Positions 14,030-21,373 of a stretch of 21,584 nt of DNA are shown in pieces. Made by a program: the position numbers and the translations under genes. Position 1 is the first letter of the stretch. The number at the start of each line of letters is the position of its first letter. The stretch is from Lachnospiraceae bacterium UBA3711 (GTDB lineage: Bacteria; Bacillota; Clostridia; Lachnospirales; Lachnospiraceae): positions 12,244-33,827 of the forward strand of contig DFHY01000066.1 of the NCBI GenBank assembly GCA_002371345.1, in the 5' to 3' direction. The notes below the pieces were generated by a model that was given only the letters and a program-made list of their open reading frames with translations, searched no databases and was not told where the DNA came from.

Positions 14030-16141
14030 CTAATTAGACGAATCATGTTCATCTTTGCATGAATATCCGCAGGTATTGTTCTGGCATACAATACGGTTAC
14101 CCTTCTGCGCCATCCATCCGCCGCACTTCGGGCATCGAACCTCACTCGGCCTTGACCACGATATAAAGTCACACTCAGTATTTTCACAGCCATAGTATTT
14201 CCTGCCCTTGCGCGACCTCTTCAGTACGACCTCCATACCGCACTTCGGGCATTTGACGCCGGCCTTCTCATAGTAAGGCATAGTGTTGCGGCAGTCCGGG
14301 AATCCGGGACAGCCCAGGAATTTCCCGTGCGGCCCGTACTTAATTACCATCCTGCGCCCGCATTTATCACACAGGACATCGGTCTCCTCGTCCGCGATCG
14401 TCACCTTGCTGAGTGTCTCCTCCGCGCGCTGTACCTCACGTTCGAGATCCGGATAGAAGTTCCGCACTATATCCTTCCACTCCATCTTGCCCTCAGCGAC
14501 AAGATCAAGCAGCGACTCCATGTTCGCGGTGAATCCAACGTCGTCTATCTCCGGGAAAGATCCCTTCATGATGGAGTTGACAGCCTCACCCAGTTCTGTC
14601 ACATAGAGGCTCCGCCCCTCCTTCGTAACATAGTGGCGGGCGAGCAGTGTTGAGATAGTAGGCGCGTAGGTAGACGGACGTCCTATGCCCTTCTCCTCCA
14701 GTGTATGTACGAGAGACGCCTCAGTGAAATGCGCCGGAGGCTGCGTGAAATGCTGCTGTGAATCAAGCTTCTTAAGCTCGAGCTCATCGCCTTCCTTCAG
14801 TTCGCCGAGTCCTGAGACGACCTTGTCTTCCTCGCTCCCGCTCTCCCTGTAGACTGCCTGGAATCCCTCAAACAATGTTCTTGAAGTACCTGTCGTAAAC
14901 ATGTAATCAAGATCAGACTTTGCAGTGATCTTTATCTGCAGGGTCTCGATCCTGGCCGGAGCCATACAGCTTCCGGTAAAACGTTTCCATATCAGCTCAT
15001 ACAGTTTAAGCTGTTCTCTTGTCAGCTCCTCCTTTACCGCGGACGGGAGTCTGCGGATATCTGTTGGACGTATCGCCTCGTGGGCGTCCTGTATTCTCTG
15101 GCCGCCCTCGGCACTGCCGCCTGAAGGCTGCGCCTTCGGCTGTGACGCGGCATACTGCGGTCCGTACTGCTCAGATATATATGCGGAAGCCGCAGCGGCA
15201 GCTTCCTTTGAGATGCGGGTCGAGTCGGTTCTTAGGTAAGTGATCAGGCCAACCGTTCCCTCTCCCTTTATCCTGACTCCTTCATAGAGCTGCTGCGCAA
15301 CTCTCATGGTCTTCTGCGTACTGAAGTTCAGCGCCTTGGCAGCCTCCTGCTGAAGTGTGCTTGTAGTAAAAGGAAGAGGAGCTTTCCTGGTTCTCTCCCC
15401 CTTCTTAACACTTGTCACGGTAAACACCGCGTCTCTGAGAGCCTTCTCGATCTCTAGTGTTCTGTCACTGTTTTCAGGCAGCTCCTTCCCCAATCCGGTT
15501 CCATGGTACTGGGCAGTGAGATTCTTCTTTGCGCCATGAGGCCTCAGTTCAGCGTCTATCGTCCAATACTCCTGCGGAATAAACTCGGCTATCTCGGCTT
15601 CCCTGTCAGAGATAATCCTAAGCGCGACGGACTGAACACGTCCCGCGCTGAGCCCTCTCTTGATCTTGGCCCACAGAAGCGGGCTGATCCTGTATCCGAC
15701 CATTCGGTCCAGGATGCGCCTTGTCTGCTGGGCGTCAACCATATCCATATCTATCTGTCTCGGATGCTTGAGTGCTTCCTTAACGGCAGTCTTCGTAATC
15801 TCATTGAATGTGATCCTGAATGTCTTCTCCGGATCCAGCTTGAGTGCGGCAACCAGATGCCAGCTGATCGCCTCTCCCTCACGGTCGGGGTCGGTCGCAA
15901 GATAGACCTTGTCTGCCTTTCTTGCTTCCTTTCTGAGTGCCGCCAGGACATCGCCTTTTCCGCGGATGGTTATATACTTCGGCTCGTAATCGTGTTCCGC
16001 GTCAAATCCGAGCTGGCTCTTCGGCAGATCCCTGACATGGCCCGATGAAGCCATGATCGTGTAGTTCCTGCTGAGGAACTTGCTTATAGTCTTAACCTTA
16101 GTCGGAGACTCAACAATCACAAGGTAATGGTGCTGCGCCAT
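14030..16141 (-). CDS. topA: DNA topoisomerase I
   Basis: Type IA enzyme that relaxes negative supercoils. The open frame runs to 16324, but the extra 61 residues would cover the predicted promoter; the ATG at 16141 starts MAQHHYLVIVESPTKVKTIS, the normal TopA start, with AAAGGA upstream. That gives 703 residues. The TOPRIM domain holds Glu11 and DPDREGE (84-90). The catalytic tyrosine is Tyr302 in GLITYLRTDSTR. The C-terminus has three C4 zinc-ribbon units beginning CDKCGRRM, CPKCGMEV and CPKCGGWM, as in Firmicute TopA. It lies between dprA and codY and has its own promoter and a leader of about 155 bases. Control by supercoiling is likely from family knowledge. Confidence 0.97.
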   Translation of the reverse strand: MAQHHYLVIVESPTKVKTISKFLSRNYTIMASSGHVRDLPKSQLGFDAEHDYEPKYITIRGKGDVLAALRKEARKADKVYLATDPDREGEAISWHLVAALKLDPEKTFRITFNEITKTAVKEALKHPRQIDMDMVDAQQTRRILDRMVGYRISPLLWAKIKRGLSAGRVQSVALRIISDREAEIAEFIPQEYWTIDAELRPHGAKKNLTAQYHGTGLGKELPENSDRTLEIEKALRDAVFTVTSVKKGERTRKAPLPFTTSTLQQEAAKALNFSTQKTMRVAQQLYEGVRIKGEGTVGLITYLRTDSTRISKEAAAAASAYISEQYGPQYAASQPKAQPSGGSAEGGQRIQDAHEAIRPTDIRRLPSAVKEELTREQLKLYELIWKRFTGSCMAPARIETLQIKITAKSDLDYMFTTGTSRTLFEGFQAVYRESGSEEDKVVSGLGELKEGDELELKKLDSQQHFTQPPAHFTEASLVHTLEEKGIGRPSTYAPTISTLLARHYVTKEGRSLYVTELGEAVNSIMKGSFPEIDDVGFTANMESLLDLVAEGKMEWKDIVRNFYPDLEREVQRAEETLSKVTIADEETDVLCDKCGRRMVIKYGPHGKFLGCPGFPDCRNTMPYYEKAGVKCPKCGMEVVLKRSRKGRKYYGCENTECDFISWSRPSEVRCPKCGGWMAQKGNRIVCQNNTCGYSCKDEHDSSN

Positions 16142-16303
16142 GATTAGTGTTTCCTTTCCTGTTTCCGTGTAAGGCAGTGCCGGCTGATATCGCGTCCAGG
16201 CAGTCTGACGATCATCCCGCTCTGACGCTGTCCATTCAGCCGTCTGTGGAAATGAGCCCGGAGCGTGACGAAATATTGAGCCCGCCGACGCTGCAATTTT
16301 CAT

Positions 16304-16332
16304 ATTATCGCTCAAATTCCCCATTCAGGCAA
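16304..16332 (-). promoter_or_regulatory. Promoter for topA
   Basis: On the minus strand, -35 TTGCCT (16332-16327), a 17-base spacer and -10 GATAAT (16309-16304). T-runs lie immediately upstream and again 28 bases further up, in the place of an UP element. It lies about 163 bases before the chosen topA start. Confidence 0.7.
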
Positions 16333-16386
16333 GTGAAAAAACATGACGGCTTCTTTGACAGTGAAAAAAACATGACGGCCTCTTTG
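16332..16386. repeat. Two 26- to 27-bp direct repeats upstream of topA
   Basis: AGTGAAAAAACATGACGGC, then TTCTTTG (16332-16357), is repeated as AGTGAAAAAAACATGACGG, then CCTCTTTG (16360-16386), period 28. Only one A in the run and one base further on differ. The block abuts the topA -35. Nearby (16409-16416 and 16455-16462) CTCCCTGC and GCAGGGAG form a distant inverted repeat that spans the end of dprA's 3' flank; no clear dprA terminator is seen. Confidence 0.75.
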
Positions 16387-16462
16387 CCCGTACCCCGGAT
16401 TGGCCCTTCTCCCTGCATGGCAGCGCCTTCATACAGCTGAAACCACAGATGGCAGCAGGGAG

Positions 16463-17617
16463 TCATGAGGCCATCTTTACGATGTACCTGTTCTTTGATA
16501 CCTCAACCGCCAGGTTCTTCAGCTGCAGATTCAAAAGCGCTCTCATAGATTGAAGAAGAGTCAGCCCCGCCTCCGAAGCAATCTCATCTATGCTCTTCGC
16601 GTCGAAATTAAGCGCTGTATATACCTTCATCTCATTCTCTTCCATATCTGCCGGAACCTGCCTGACGGTCTCATCCGTACCCGGAGATACTCTCTTGAGA
16701 TCAAGCGTAAGAGCAAGATTCTCCAGCAGGCTGTCGGTTGACAGGACAATTCCGGCTCCCTGCTCTATAAGACGGTTGCATCCGTAGCTGAGCAGATCGT
16801 TGTAACGGCCGGGAACCGCGTATACCTCCTTCCCCTGATCCAGAGCCAGATCCGCTGTGATAAGCGATCCGCTCCTGGCCCGTGCCTCCACCACAATCAC
16901 AGCGTCGGACATTCCCGAGATAATCCTGTTTCTCATAGGGAAATGATGTCTGAGAGGCGGCGTCATCGGCGAATATTCTGATATGATCCCGCCGCTTGCC
17001 TCCAGATGCTCATACAGACTCGCATTTTCCGGAGGATAGCATACGTCAGCGCCGCAGCCCAGGACAGCGTATGAACTGCCTCCCGACGATACACAGGCGC
17101 TCTGTGCCGTTGAATCGACTCCGGAGGCCATCCCGCTGATTACCTGATACCCCTCTTCCGCAAGAGCCTGTCCAAGCACTACTGACATCTGCTTTCCGTA
17201 ACTGCTGCACTGTCTCGCGCCGACGACGGCGGCGGACGGTCTGTCCGGGTCAGGCAGTTTTCCGCGGTAGAACAGTCCATACGGGCAGTCCGGGAGGTTG
17301 ATAAGCTTCTTCGGAAATGCCGGAGACTGGCGGCTGACAAAATGCAGCCTTCTATTCTTCAGTTTCTCCTCGGCCTCCGCCACTGTCACAAGGTCCTTAT
17401 AGTCAATAAGGGAATTCACCCACTTTACAGTCTCGTCATCCGCAAGCCTCTTCCAGCGGATAAGCTCCCTTGTCTTCGCCTCATACAGGGCCTTCGGATC
17501 ATGAAAATAGCTTATCAGCCCTGCTATCTCCTGCCTGTACAGTCCGGGGCAGCTGCACAGCCACATCCAGTAACGTTCCATGCTTTTTATGTCCCTTTCC
17601 TCTGTCCTGATATCCAT
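16463..17617 (-). CDS. dprA: DNA-processing protein DprA (Smf)
   Basis: Binds incoming single-stranded DNA and loads RecA during natural transformation. The 384 residues are full length. Residues about 1-75 form the helical N-terminal domain. The Rossmann-like DNA-binding domain shows AAVVGARQCSSYGKQM (129-144), SGMASGVDSTAQSA (161-174), YAVLGCGADVCYPPEN and HFPMRNRIISGMSDAVIVVE with RSGSLITA. The C-terminal winged-helix domain (EIASEAGLTLLQSMRALLNL) is present. AGAGG precedes the ATG. It follows comM by 27 bases, so comM-dprA is a transformation-linked pair. Many Firmicutes without known competence also keep both genes. Confidence 0.97.
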   Translation of the reverse strand: MDIRTEERDIKSMERYWMWLCSCPGLYRQEIAGLISYFHDPKALYEAKTRELIRWKRLADDETVKWVNSLIDYKDLVTVAEAEEKLKNRRLHFVSRQSPAFPKKLINLPDCPYGLFYRGKLPDPDRPSAAVVGARQCSSYGKQMSVVLGQALAEEGYQVISGMASGVDSTAQSACVSSGGSSYAVLGCGADVCYPPENASLYEHLEASGGIISEYSPMTPPLRHHFPMRNRIISGMSDAVIVVEARARSGSLITADLALDQGKEVYAVPGRYNDLLSYGCNRLIEQGAGIVLSTDSLLENLALTLDLKRVSPGTDETVRQVPADMEENEMKVYTALNFDAKSIDEIASEAGLTLLQSMRALLNLQLKNLAVEVSKNRYIVKMAS

Positions 17618-17644
17618 GTTTTATCCTCTCTCCTGTTCTGTTTT

Positions 17645-19255
17645 TCATGCCGGACGCATCGCACTCTCCCAGTATTTACGGTCAACAGCCCTGTACGACA
17701 CCGCTTCTGTCAGATGCTCCGGTCTTATTGCCGGCGCATTATCAAGGTCCGCTATAGTGCGGGCCGTCTTCAGGATACGTGTATATGATCTTGCCGTAAG
17801 GTGCATGTTCTCATAGACCATGCTCATCATCTTCCGGCATTCATCATCAAGCGCGCAGTATTTCCTGACTGCCTCCGAATCCAGATCCGCGTTAAACCTG
17901 TATTTTGTCCCGCGGTACCGCTCGTCCTGGACAGCGCGCGCCGCCGTAACCCTCTTTCTTATCTCAGCTGAACTCTCACCGCACGATACGGATGTCAGTT
18001 CCTCATAATTGACTCGCCGTGCCTCAACGCACATGTCGATCCTGTCAAGCAGAGGCATGCTGATCCGCGACAGGTATGCCCTTATCTGCGCATTCGTACA
18101 GGTGCACCGCGAGCGGTCTGGAAAATATCCGCATCGGCACGGATTCATCGAAGCAACCAGCATGAACTCTGACGGAAATGTGTAAGTTCCTGTTATCCTC
18201 GCTATGCGTATGCATCCGTCCTCGAGAGGGCCGCGGAGCATCTCAAGGGTGGTCCGGTTGAACTCCGGCAGCTCGTCGAGGTAGAGTATCCCGCGGTGCG
18301 CGAGCGATATTTCCCCGGGCTCAGGGGCTTTCCCTCCCCCGCATAATGCCGCCGGAGTCACCGTGTGGTGCGGCGCCCTGAACGGACGCGCAGTCATAAG
18401 GCCTGTTCCGTCCGGAAGTGTCCCCGCCACTGAATGAATCTTGGTGATCTCAAGGGCTTCCTCCATGCTTGTTTTTGGAAGTATAGATCTTATACACTTC
18501 GCGGTCATGCTCTTCCCGGCGCCCGGCGGACCGATCATGAGCAGATTATGAAAGCCGCTCACCGCGATCTCCGCCGCCCTCCTCATGAGCAGCTGTCCGC
18601 GGATCTGGGAAAAATCAGCGCCGAAACCACTATCCTGCCCTTTCATGGTCTTTGAGATAACGGCCTTCATTGACCGTAGCGGCATCGGCTCTATCAGCGG
18701 CGGTTCATAGGAGGACTCCTTCATCGGATAACATCTTTCATTCGAACGCTCAGCCAGAAAATGAATGACCTGATTCAGATTCCCGGCGCCAAGTACCGTC
18801 ACATCCCGGATTACAGAACCCTCCGCAAGATTATCGTCAGGAACTATTACTGTCCCGCAGCCATATTCCTTCGCGTGCGACACTATCTCAAGAACGCCCC
18901 TCACAGACCCTATAGACCCGTCCAGGCTCAGTTCCCCGAGAAGCATAACGCTGTCGAGCGCTCTTTGAGGAAAGAATCCGTATCCTCCCATGAGAGCGAC
19001 TGCTATCGCAAGATCGAAATGGGCCCCTTCCTTGTGGAAAGCCGCAGGAGCCAGATTAACGGTGACATGCTGAGGCGACAGCCTTACTCCGCTGTTTCGA
19101 AGGGCAGTCCGCACTCTCTCCGCCGCTTCACGTGTCTCAGACGCCAGAAAGCCCACTAGCGCAAAAGTTGGAAGTCCTTCTGAAACGTCCGCTTCGACGA
19201 TCACCCTGCGGCTCTCAATACCGCTGATTGATGCGGATACTACAGTGCTGTACAT
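17645..19255 (-). CDS. comM: ComM/YifB-family Mg-chelatase-like AAA+ ATPase
   Basis: Hexameric helicase that promotes branch migration during integration of transformed DNA. The 536 residues show an N-terminal Lon-S5-like domain (about 1-170, with VNLAPAAFHKEGAHFDLAIA), Walker A GPPGAGKS (242-249), Walker B ILYLDELPEF (323-332), the Cys-rich NPCRCGYFPDRSRCTCT insert, and the arginine segment RISMPLLDRIDM. The C-terminal Mg_chelatase_C domain ends the protein. GGGGG lies eight bases before the ATG. It is preceded by an untranslated stretch of about 240 bases and followed by dprA. Confidence 0.96.
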   Translation of the reverse strand: MYSTVVSASISGIESRRVIVEADVSEGLPTFALVGFLASETREAAERVRTALRNSGVRLSPQHVTVNLAPAAFHKEGAHFDLAIAVALMGGYGFFPQRALDSVMLLGELSLDGSIGSVRGVLEIVSHAKEYGCGTVIVPDDNLAEGSVIRDVTVLGAGNLNQVIHFLAERSNERCYPMKESSYEPPLIEPMPLRSMKAVISKTMKGQDSGFGADFSQIRGQLLMRRAAEIAVSGFHNLLMIGPPGAGKSMTAKCIRSILPKTSMEEALEITKIHSVAGTLPDGTGLMTARPFRAPHHTVTPAALCGGGKAPEPGEISLAHRGILYLDELPEFNRTTLEMLRGPLEDGCIRIARITGTYTFPSEFMLVASMNPCRCGYFPDRSRCTCTNAQIRAYLSRISMPLLDRIDMCVEARRVNYEELTSVSCGESSAEIRKRVTAARAVQDERYRGTKYRFNADLDSEAVRKYCALDDECRKMMSMVYENMHLTARSYTRILKTARTIADLDNAPAIRPEHLTEAVSYRAVDRKYWESAMRPA

Positions 19256-19493
19256 TATAGAGCCCCCTTTCCCGGAGCAGAAAGATCAAAACCTCGTCCC
19301 ACCGGTTTCCGTGATATAAGTCCCGGAATGATCGGCACGATAATAGCCCTGACCCTGCTGCAGAATGTCTCTGTTCATAAATTCCATGGAGATAGTACAA
19401 TCAGAAGCTGCCATATGCGGCAGCATAATATCACAAAAAGAAATTGTGATCTATGTACAATTATAAAAGATGTTTTAGATAAAAAGAGAATAT
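19256..19493 (-). other. Untranslated region upstream of comM
   Basis: No convincing gene. It contains a hairpin GCTGCC/GGCAGC (19407-19424) and a palindrome ATCACAA, 7 bases, TTGTGAT (19430-19450). TATAAT-like -10 candidates occur on the minus strand near 19460, but none has a good -35. A 61-codon frame at 19215-19400 overlaps the comM start and looks spurious. Confidence 0.5.
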
Positions 19494-19521
19494 AAAAAAA
19501 CCGGAGTTTTGTCAACCCCGG
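19494..19521 (-). terminator. Terminator of tRNA-Thr
   Basis: On the minus strand, CCGGGGTT (19521-19514), loop GACAA, AACTCCGG (19508-19501; one G-T pair), then seven T (19500-19494). It begins 20 bases after the tRNA 3' end. Confidence 0.93.
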
Positions 19522-19540
19522 ATCTCTGGACATAATAAAA

Positions 19541-19613
19541 AGCTGCTGACCGGAATCGAACCGGTGACCTCCACATTACCAATGTGACGCTCTACCGACT
19601 GAGCCACAGCAGC
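19541..19613 (-). tRNA. tRNA-Thr (anticodon GGT)
   Basis: The minus strand folds as a full cloverleaf of 73 bases: acceptor GCTGCTG/CAGCAGC, D stem GCTC/GAGC, anticodon stem TCACA/TGTGG with loop TTGGTAA (anticodon GGT, reads ACC and ACU), T stem ACCGG/CCGGT with loop TTCGATT. CCA is not encoded. It has its own promoter and terminator between secG and comM. Confidence 0.96.
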
Positions 19614-19633
19614 TTATTGACAATTTCGTCAAC

Positions 19634-19669
19634 GACACGGATTCTACCACAGCGCAGAATCCGTGTCAA
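19634..19669 (-). promoter_or_regulatory. tRNA-Thr promoter embedded in a 12-bp inverted repeat
   Basis: On the minus strand, perfect -35 TTGACA (19669-19664), a 17-base spacer and -10 TAGAAT (19646-19641). The same DNA forms a perfect inverted repeat, GACACGGATTCT (19634-19645) and AGAATCCGTGTC (19656-19667), with a 10-base loop. No T-run follows on the minus strand, so it is not a good secG terminator. Confidence 0.85.
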
Positions 19670-19682
19670 TTACTTTTTAAGT

Positions 19683-19722
19683 ATTCGTCTCGGATTAACT
19701 ATTCAGGCATTCGTCTCGGATT
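19683..19722. repeat. 14-bp direct repeat across the secG stop codon
   Basis: ATTCGTCTCGGATT occurs at 19683-19696 and 19709-19722, period 26. One copy is the last coding part of secG (SETN) and the other is just past the stop, which suggests a local duplication. Confidence 0.75.
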
Positions 19723-20092
19723 CGGTCGATACCACCGCTGACCTGACCTCAGTCTGTTCGCCGGCCTTCTCTGCTGTCTGAGCTTCAGTCTGAGCACCTG
19801 AGTTCTCTGTCGTACTCTCCGTCTCAACAGCCACCGGCTGTACGTTTGAAGAAGATGACGATGAATCCGGAATCATGTTCAGCGCCAGCGCAAGAATCAG
19901 AAAAGCCGCCGCGAGGAACTTTGTAAACCTTACAAGATTGCCCTCCATCGATCTGCTCTTGTTCTTTCCCCAATAGGAATCGCCGATACCTCCGATGGAA
20001 CCAAGTCCGGCAGCCTTACCTTCCTGCATCAGTACGATCACCGTCAGCCCGACGCAAACCGCCAGAAAAATAATCGTCAAAAAGATCTTCAT
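19703..20092 (-). CDS. secG: Preprotein translocase subunit SecG with extended C-terminal tail
   Basis: Small subunit of the SecYEG channel that aids SecA-driven export. Two membrane segments (about 3-23, FLTIIFLAVCVGLTVIVLMQ, and about 58-76) flank the conserved cytoplasmic loop EGKAAGLGSIGGIGDSYWGK. Ordinary SecG is about 75-85 residues; here a tail of about 50 residues follows, rich in Ser, Thr, Glu and Gln (SSSSSSNVQPVAVETESTTE and onward) and likely disordered outside the membrane. AAGGAG lies about ten bases before the ATG. It has its own promoter and stands apart from rlmB because of a repeat element. Confidence 0.93.
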   Translation of the reverse strand: MKIFLTIIFLAVCVGLTVIVLMQEGKAAGLGSIGGIGDSYWGKNKSRSMEGNLVRFTKFLAAAFLILALALNMIPDSSSSSSNVQPVAVETESTTENSGAQTEAQTAEKAGEQTEVRSAVVSTESETNA

Positions 20093-20146
20093 AACCTGTT
20101 ACTCCTTGTCCGTTCAGATAAAATGCCGCCATGCGGCACAAATGAC

Positions 20147-20176
20147 ATGATACCACATACCATCATACGCAATCAA
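20147..20176 (-). promoter_or_regulatory. Promoter for secG
   Basis: On the minus strand, -35 TTGATT (20176-20171), an 18-base spacer and -10 TATCAT (20152-20147). It lies just outside the repeat element. A small hairpin TGCCGC/GCGGCA (20124-20138) sits in the leader. Confidence 0.6.
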
Positions 20177-20200
20177 GCACATTTTACAGTATTACAGTAT

Positions 20201-20432
20201 GATGTAAAGGTCAAAAGCCCTGAAGCCGAGGCAAGCTTGCTGAGTCGCGCGCACCGCGTCCGCTGGGTCTCGCCTTCCGGCTCGGTCGGTGCTATACGCT
20301 TGCCACTGGCAAGCAGCACCCTCGCGCACCGAGCGCGGAGTGCGGAGTGGCCGAGGAGCGCGGAAGTTGCGCAGCAACGAAGCGATCCGTACATCATAGT
20401 TGGGGGCAAAAGGTACTTTTGACCCCAACATC
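20201..20432. repeat. MITE-like palindromic repeat element, full copy
   Basis: A 232-bp noncoding block between rlmB and secG, more GC-rich than its flanks. Its ends are inverted repeats matching at 14 of 17 positions: GATGTAAAGGTCAAAAG (20201-20217) and CTTTTGACCCCAACATC (20416-20432). Inside are a hairpin GTTGGGG-CAAAAG/CTTTTG-CCCCAAC (20399-20429) and a nested stem built on GGTGCT, GCTTGCC, GGCAAGC and AGCACC near the middle. A second diverged copy lies beyond rlmB. Open frames across it (for example 20123-20422) are composition artefacts. It codes for no transposase, so if mobile it would need one in trans. Confidence 0.78.
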
Positions 20433-20459
20433 GCAATATGCGGCCGTCAAGTTCACGTC

Positions 20460-21236
20460 TTATCTTCCCATCCTCTGGCGCACGATCTCGTAAGCCAGAA
20501 CTCCCGCGGCCACTGAGGCGTTCAGGGAGTCTATATCTCCCCTCATCGGGATCGACGCTGCCATGTCACACTTTTCCCTGATAAGCCTGTGGGCTCCGCT
20601 GCCCTCCGAGCCGATGACAACTCCCAGCGGCCCGGTGAGGTTGAGATCATACATGATATCACCGTCCATATCAGCGCACACGAACCACAGCCCGGCTCGC
20701 TTCAGCTCTTCAATAGTCTGAGACAGATTGCTTACACGCGCCACCGGTGTATAGCTGACGGCGCCGGCACTTGCCCTTGCCACTGCCGCGGTCAGGCCGG
20801 CACTTCGCCGCTTGGGTATGATCACGCCGTGGGCGCCGCACAGATTGGCTGTACGGATAATAGCGCCAAGGTTATGAGGATCCTCGATTCCGTCCAACAC
20901 AAAGACAAACGGGCTCTCACCCTTTTCCTTCGCCTTATTCAGAATATCCTCAACCTGCGCATACTCATAGGCCGCCGCGTGTGCGATAACGCCCTGATGA
21001 TGGCCTGTCTGCGACATCCTGTCAAGGCGCTCCTTTGTGACATAGTCTACAACCGCGTCGGCTTTCTTAGCCCGGCGGACAAGATCCATCACCGGGCCGT
21101 CCTTCAATCCGTCCTGAACGTACAGCCTGTCTATCGTGCTTCCCGCACGGAAAGCCTCCCTTATCGCGTTCCGTCCCTCGAGCATGGATTCCTTCTCATC
21201 CTTTTCCTGTTCGCTGTCTCTGTATTCCGATTCCAT
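20460..21236 (-). CDS. rlmB: RlmB/TrmH-family 23S rRNA 2'-O-ribose methyltransferase
   Basis: SPOUT methyltransferase expected to methylate a 23S rRNA ribose (Gm2251 by analogy with E. coli). The frame runs up to 21365, but that part is repeat-derived DNA; the ATG at 21236 (MESEYRDSEQEKDEKESMLE) has AGGTG six bases upstream and gives 258 residues. The N-terminal substrate-binding domain starts MLEGRNAIREAFRAGSTIDR. The SPOUT motifs are VLDGIEDPHNLGAIIRTA, GVVIGSEGSG and IPMRGDIDSLNASVAAGVLA, all intact including the conserved Asn and Arg. It follows mrnC in the common Firmicute order, with a diverged repeat copy in the gap. TrmH-type tRNA methylation is a less likely alternative. Confidence 0.93.
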   Translation of the reverse strand: MESEYRDSEQEKDEKESMLEGRNAIREAFRAGSTIDRLYVQDGLKDGPVMDLVRRAKKADAVVDYVTKERLDRMSQTGHHQGVIAHAAAYEYAQVEDILNKAKEKGESPFVFVLDGIEDPHNLGAIIRTANLCGAHGVIIPKRRSAGLTAAVARASAGAVSYTPVARVSNLSQTIEELKRAGLWFVCADMDGDIMYDLNLTGPLGVVIGSEGSGAHRLIREKCDMAASIPMRGDIDSLNASVAAGVLAYEIVRQRMGR

Positions 21237-21257
21237 ATATTCACCTATCGATATGAA

Positions 21258-21345
21258 GATGTCGGGGCAAAAGTGCCTTTTATCCTCAATTATGTTGTAC
21301 GGATCGCTTCGCTGCTTCGCAGGTCTGCGCTCCGCATTCTCGTAA
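21258..21345. repeat. Diverged partial copy of the MITE-like repeat, inverted
   Basis: From GATGTCGGGGCAAAAG onward, this plus-strand stretch matches the minus strand of the full copy for about 78 bases, including an exact 14-base block TACGGATCGCTTCG and a shared TGCGCTCC-type end. It lacks the central stem and the far terminal repeat. It lies in the mrnC-rlmB gap. Confidence 0.7.
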
Positions 21346-21373
21346 TCTGCCAGAGTATCGCACATATCAGGCT

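Noticed and set aside
16142..16324. Upstream extension of topA by 61 residues
   Set aside because: The extension covers the predicted -10/-35 and is not TopA-like; the ATG at 16141 has the standard start and an RBS.
19215..19400. 61-codon minus-strand frame upstream of comM
   Set aside because: Overlaps the comM start out of frame, without a good ribosome site or family resemblance.
19430..19450. CRP-type operator upstream of comM
   Set aside because: The arms are TCACA then TGTGA, the reverse of the CRP order TGTGA then TCACA, and the spacing differs.
20123..20422. 99-codon + strand frame and overlapping minus frames between rlmB and secG
   Set aside because: They run through the palindromic repeat element; low plausibility composition and no RBS.
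20201..20432. CRISPR array or riboswitch
   Set aside because: There are no regularly spaced identical repeats and no recognised riboswitch core; terminal inverted repeats fit a repeat element better.
21237..21365. Upstream extension of rlmB by 43 residues
   Set aside because: It is translated repeat DNA without a ribosome binding site at the upstream ATG.
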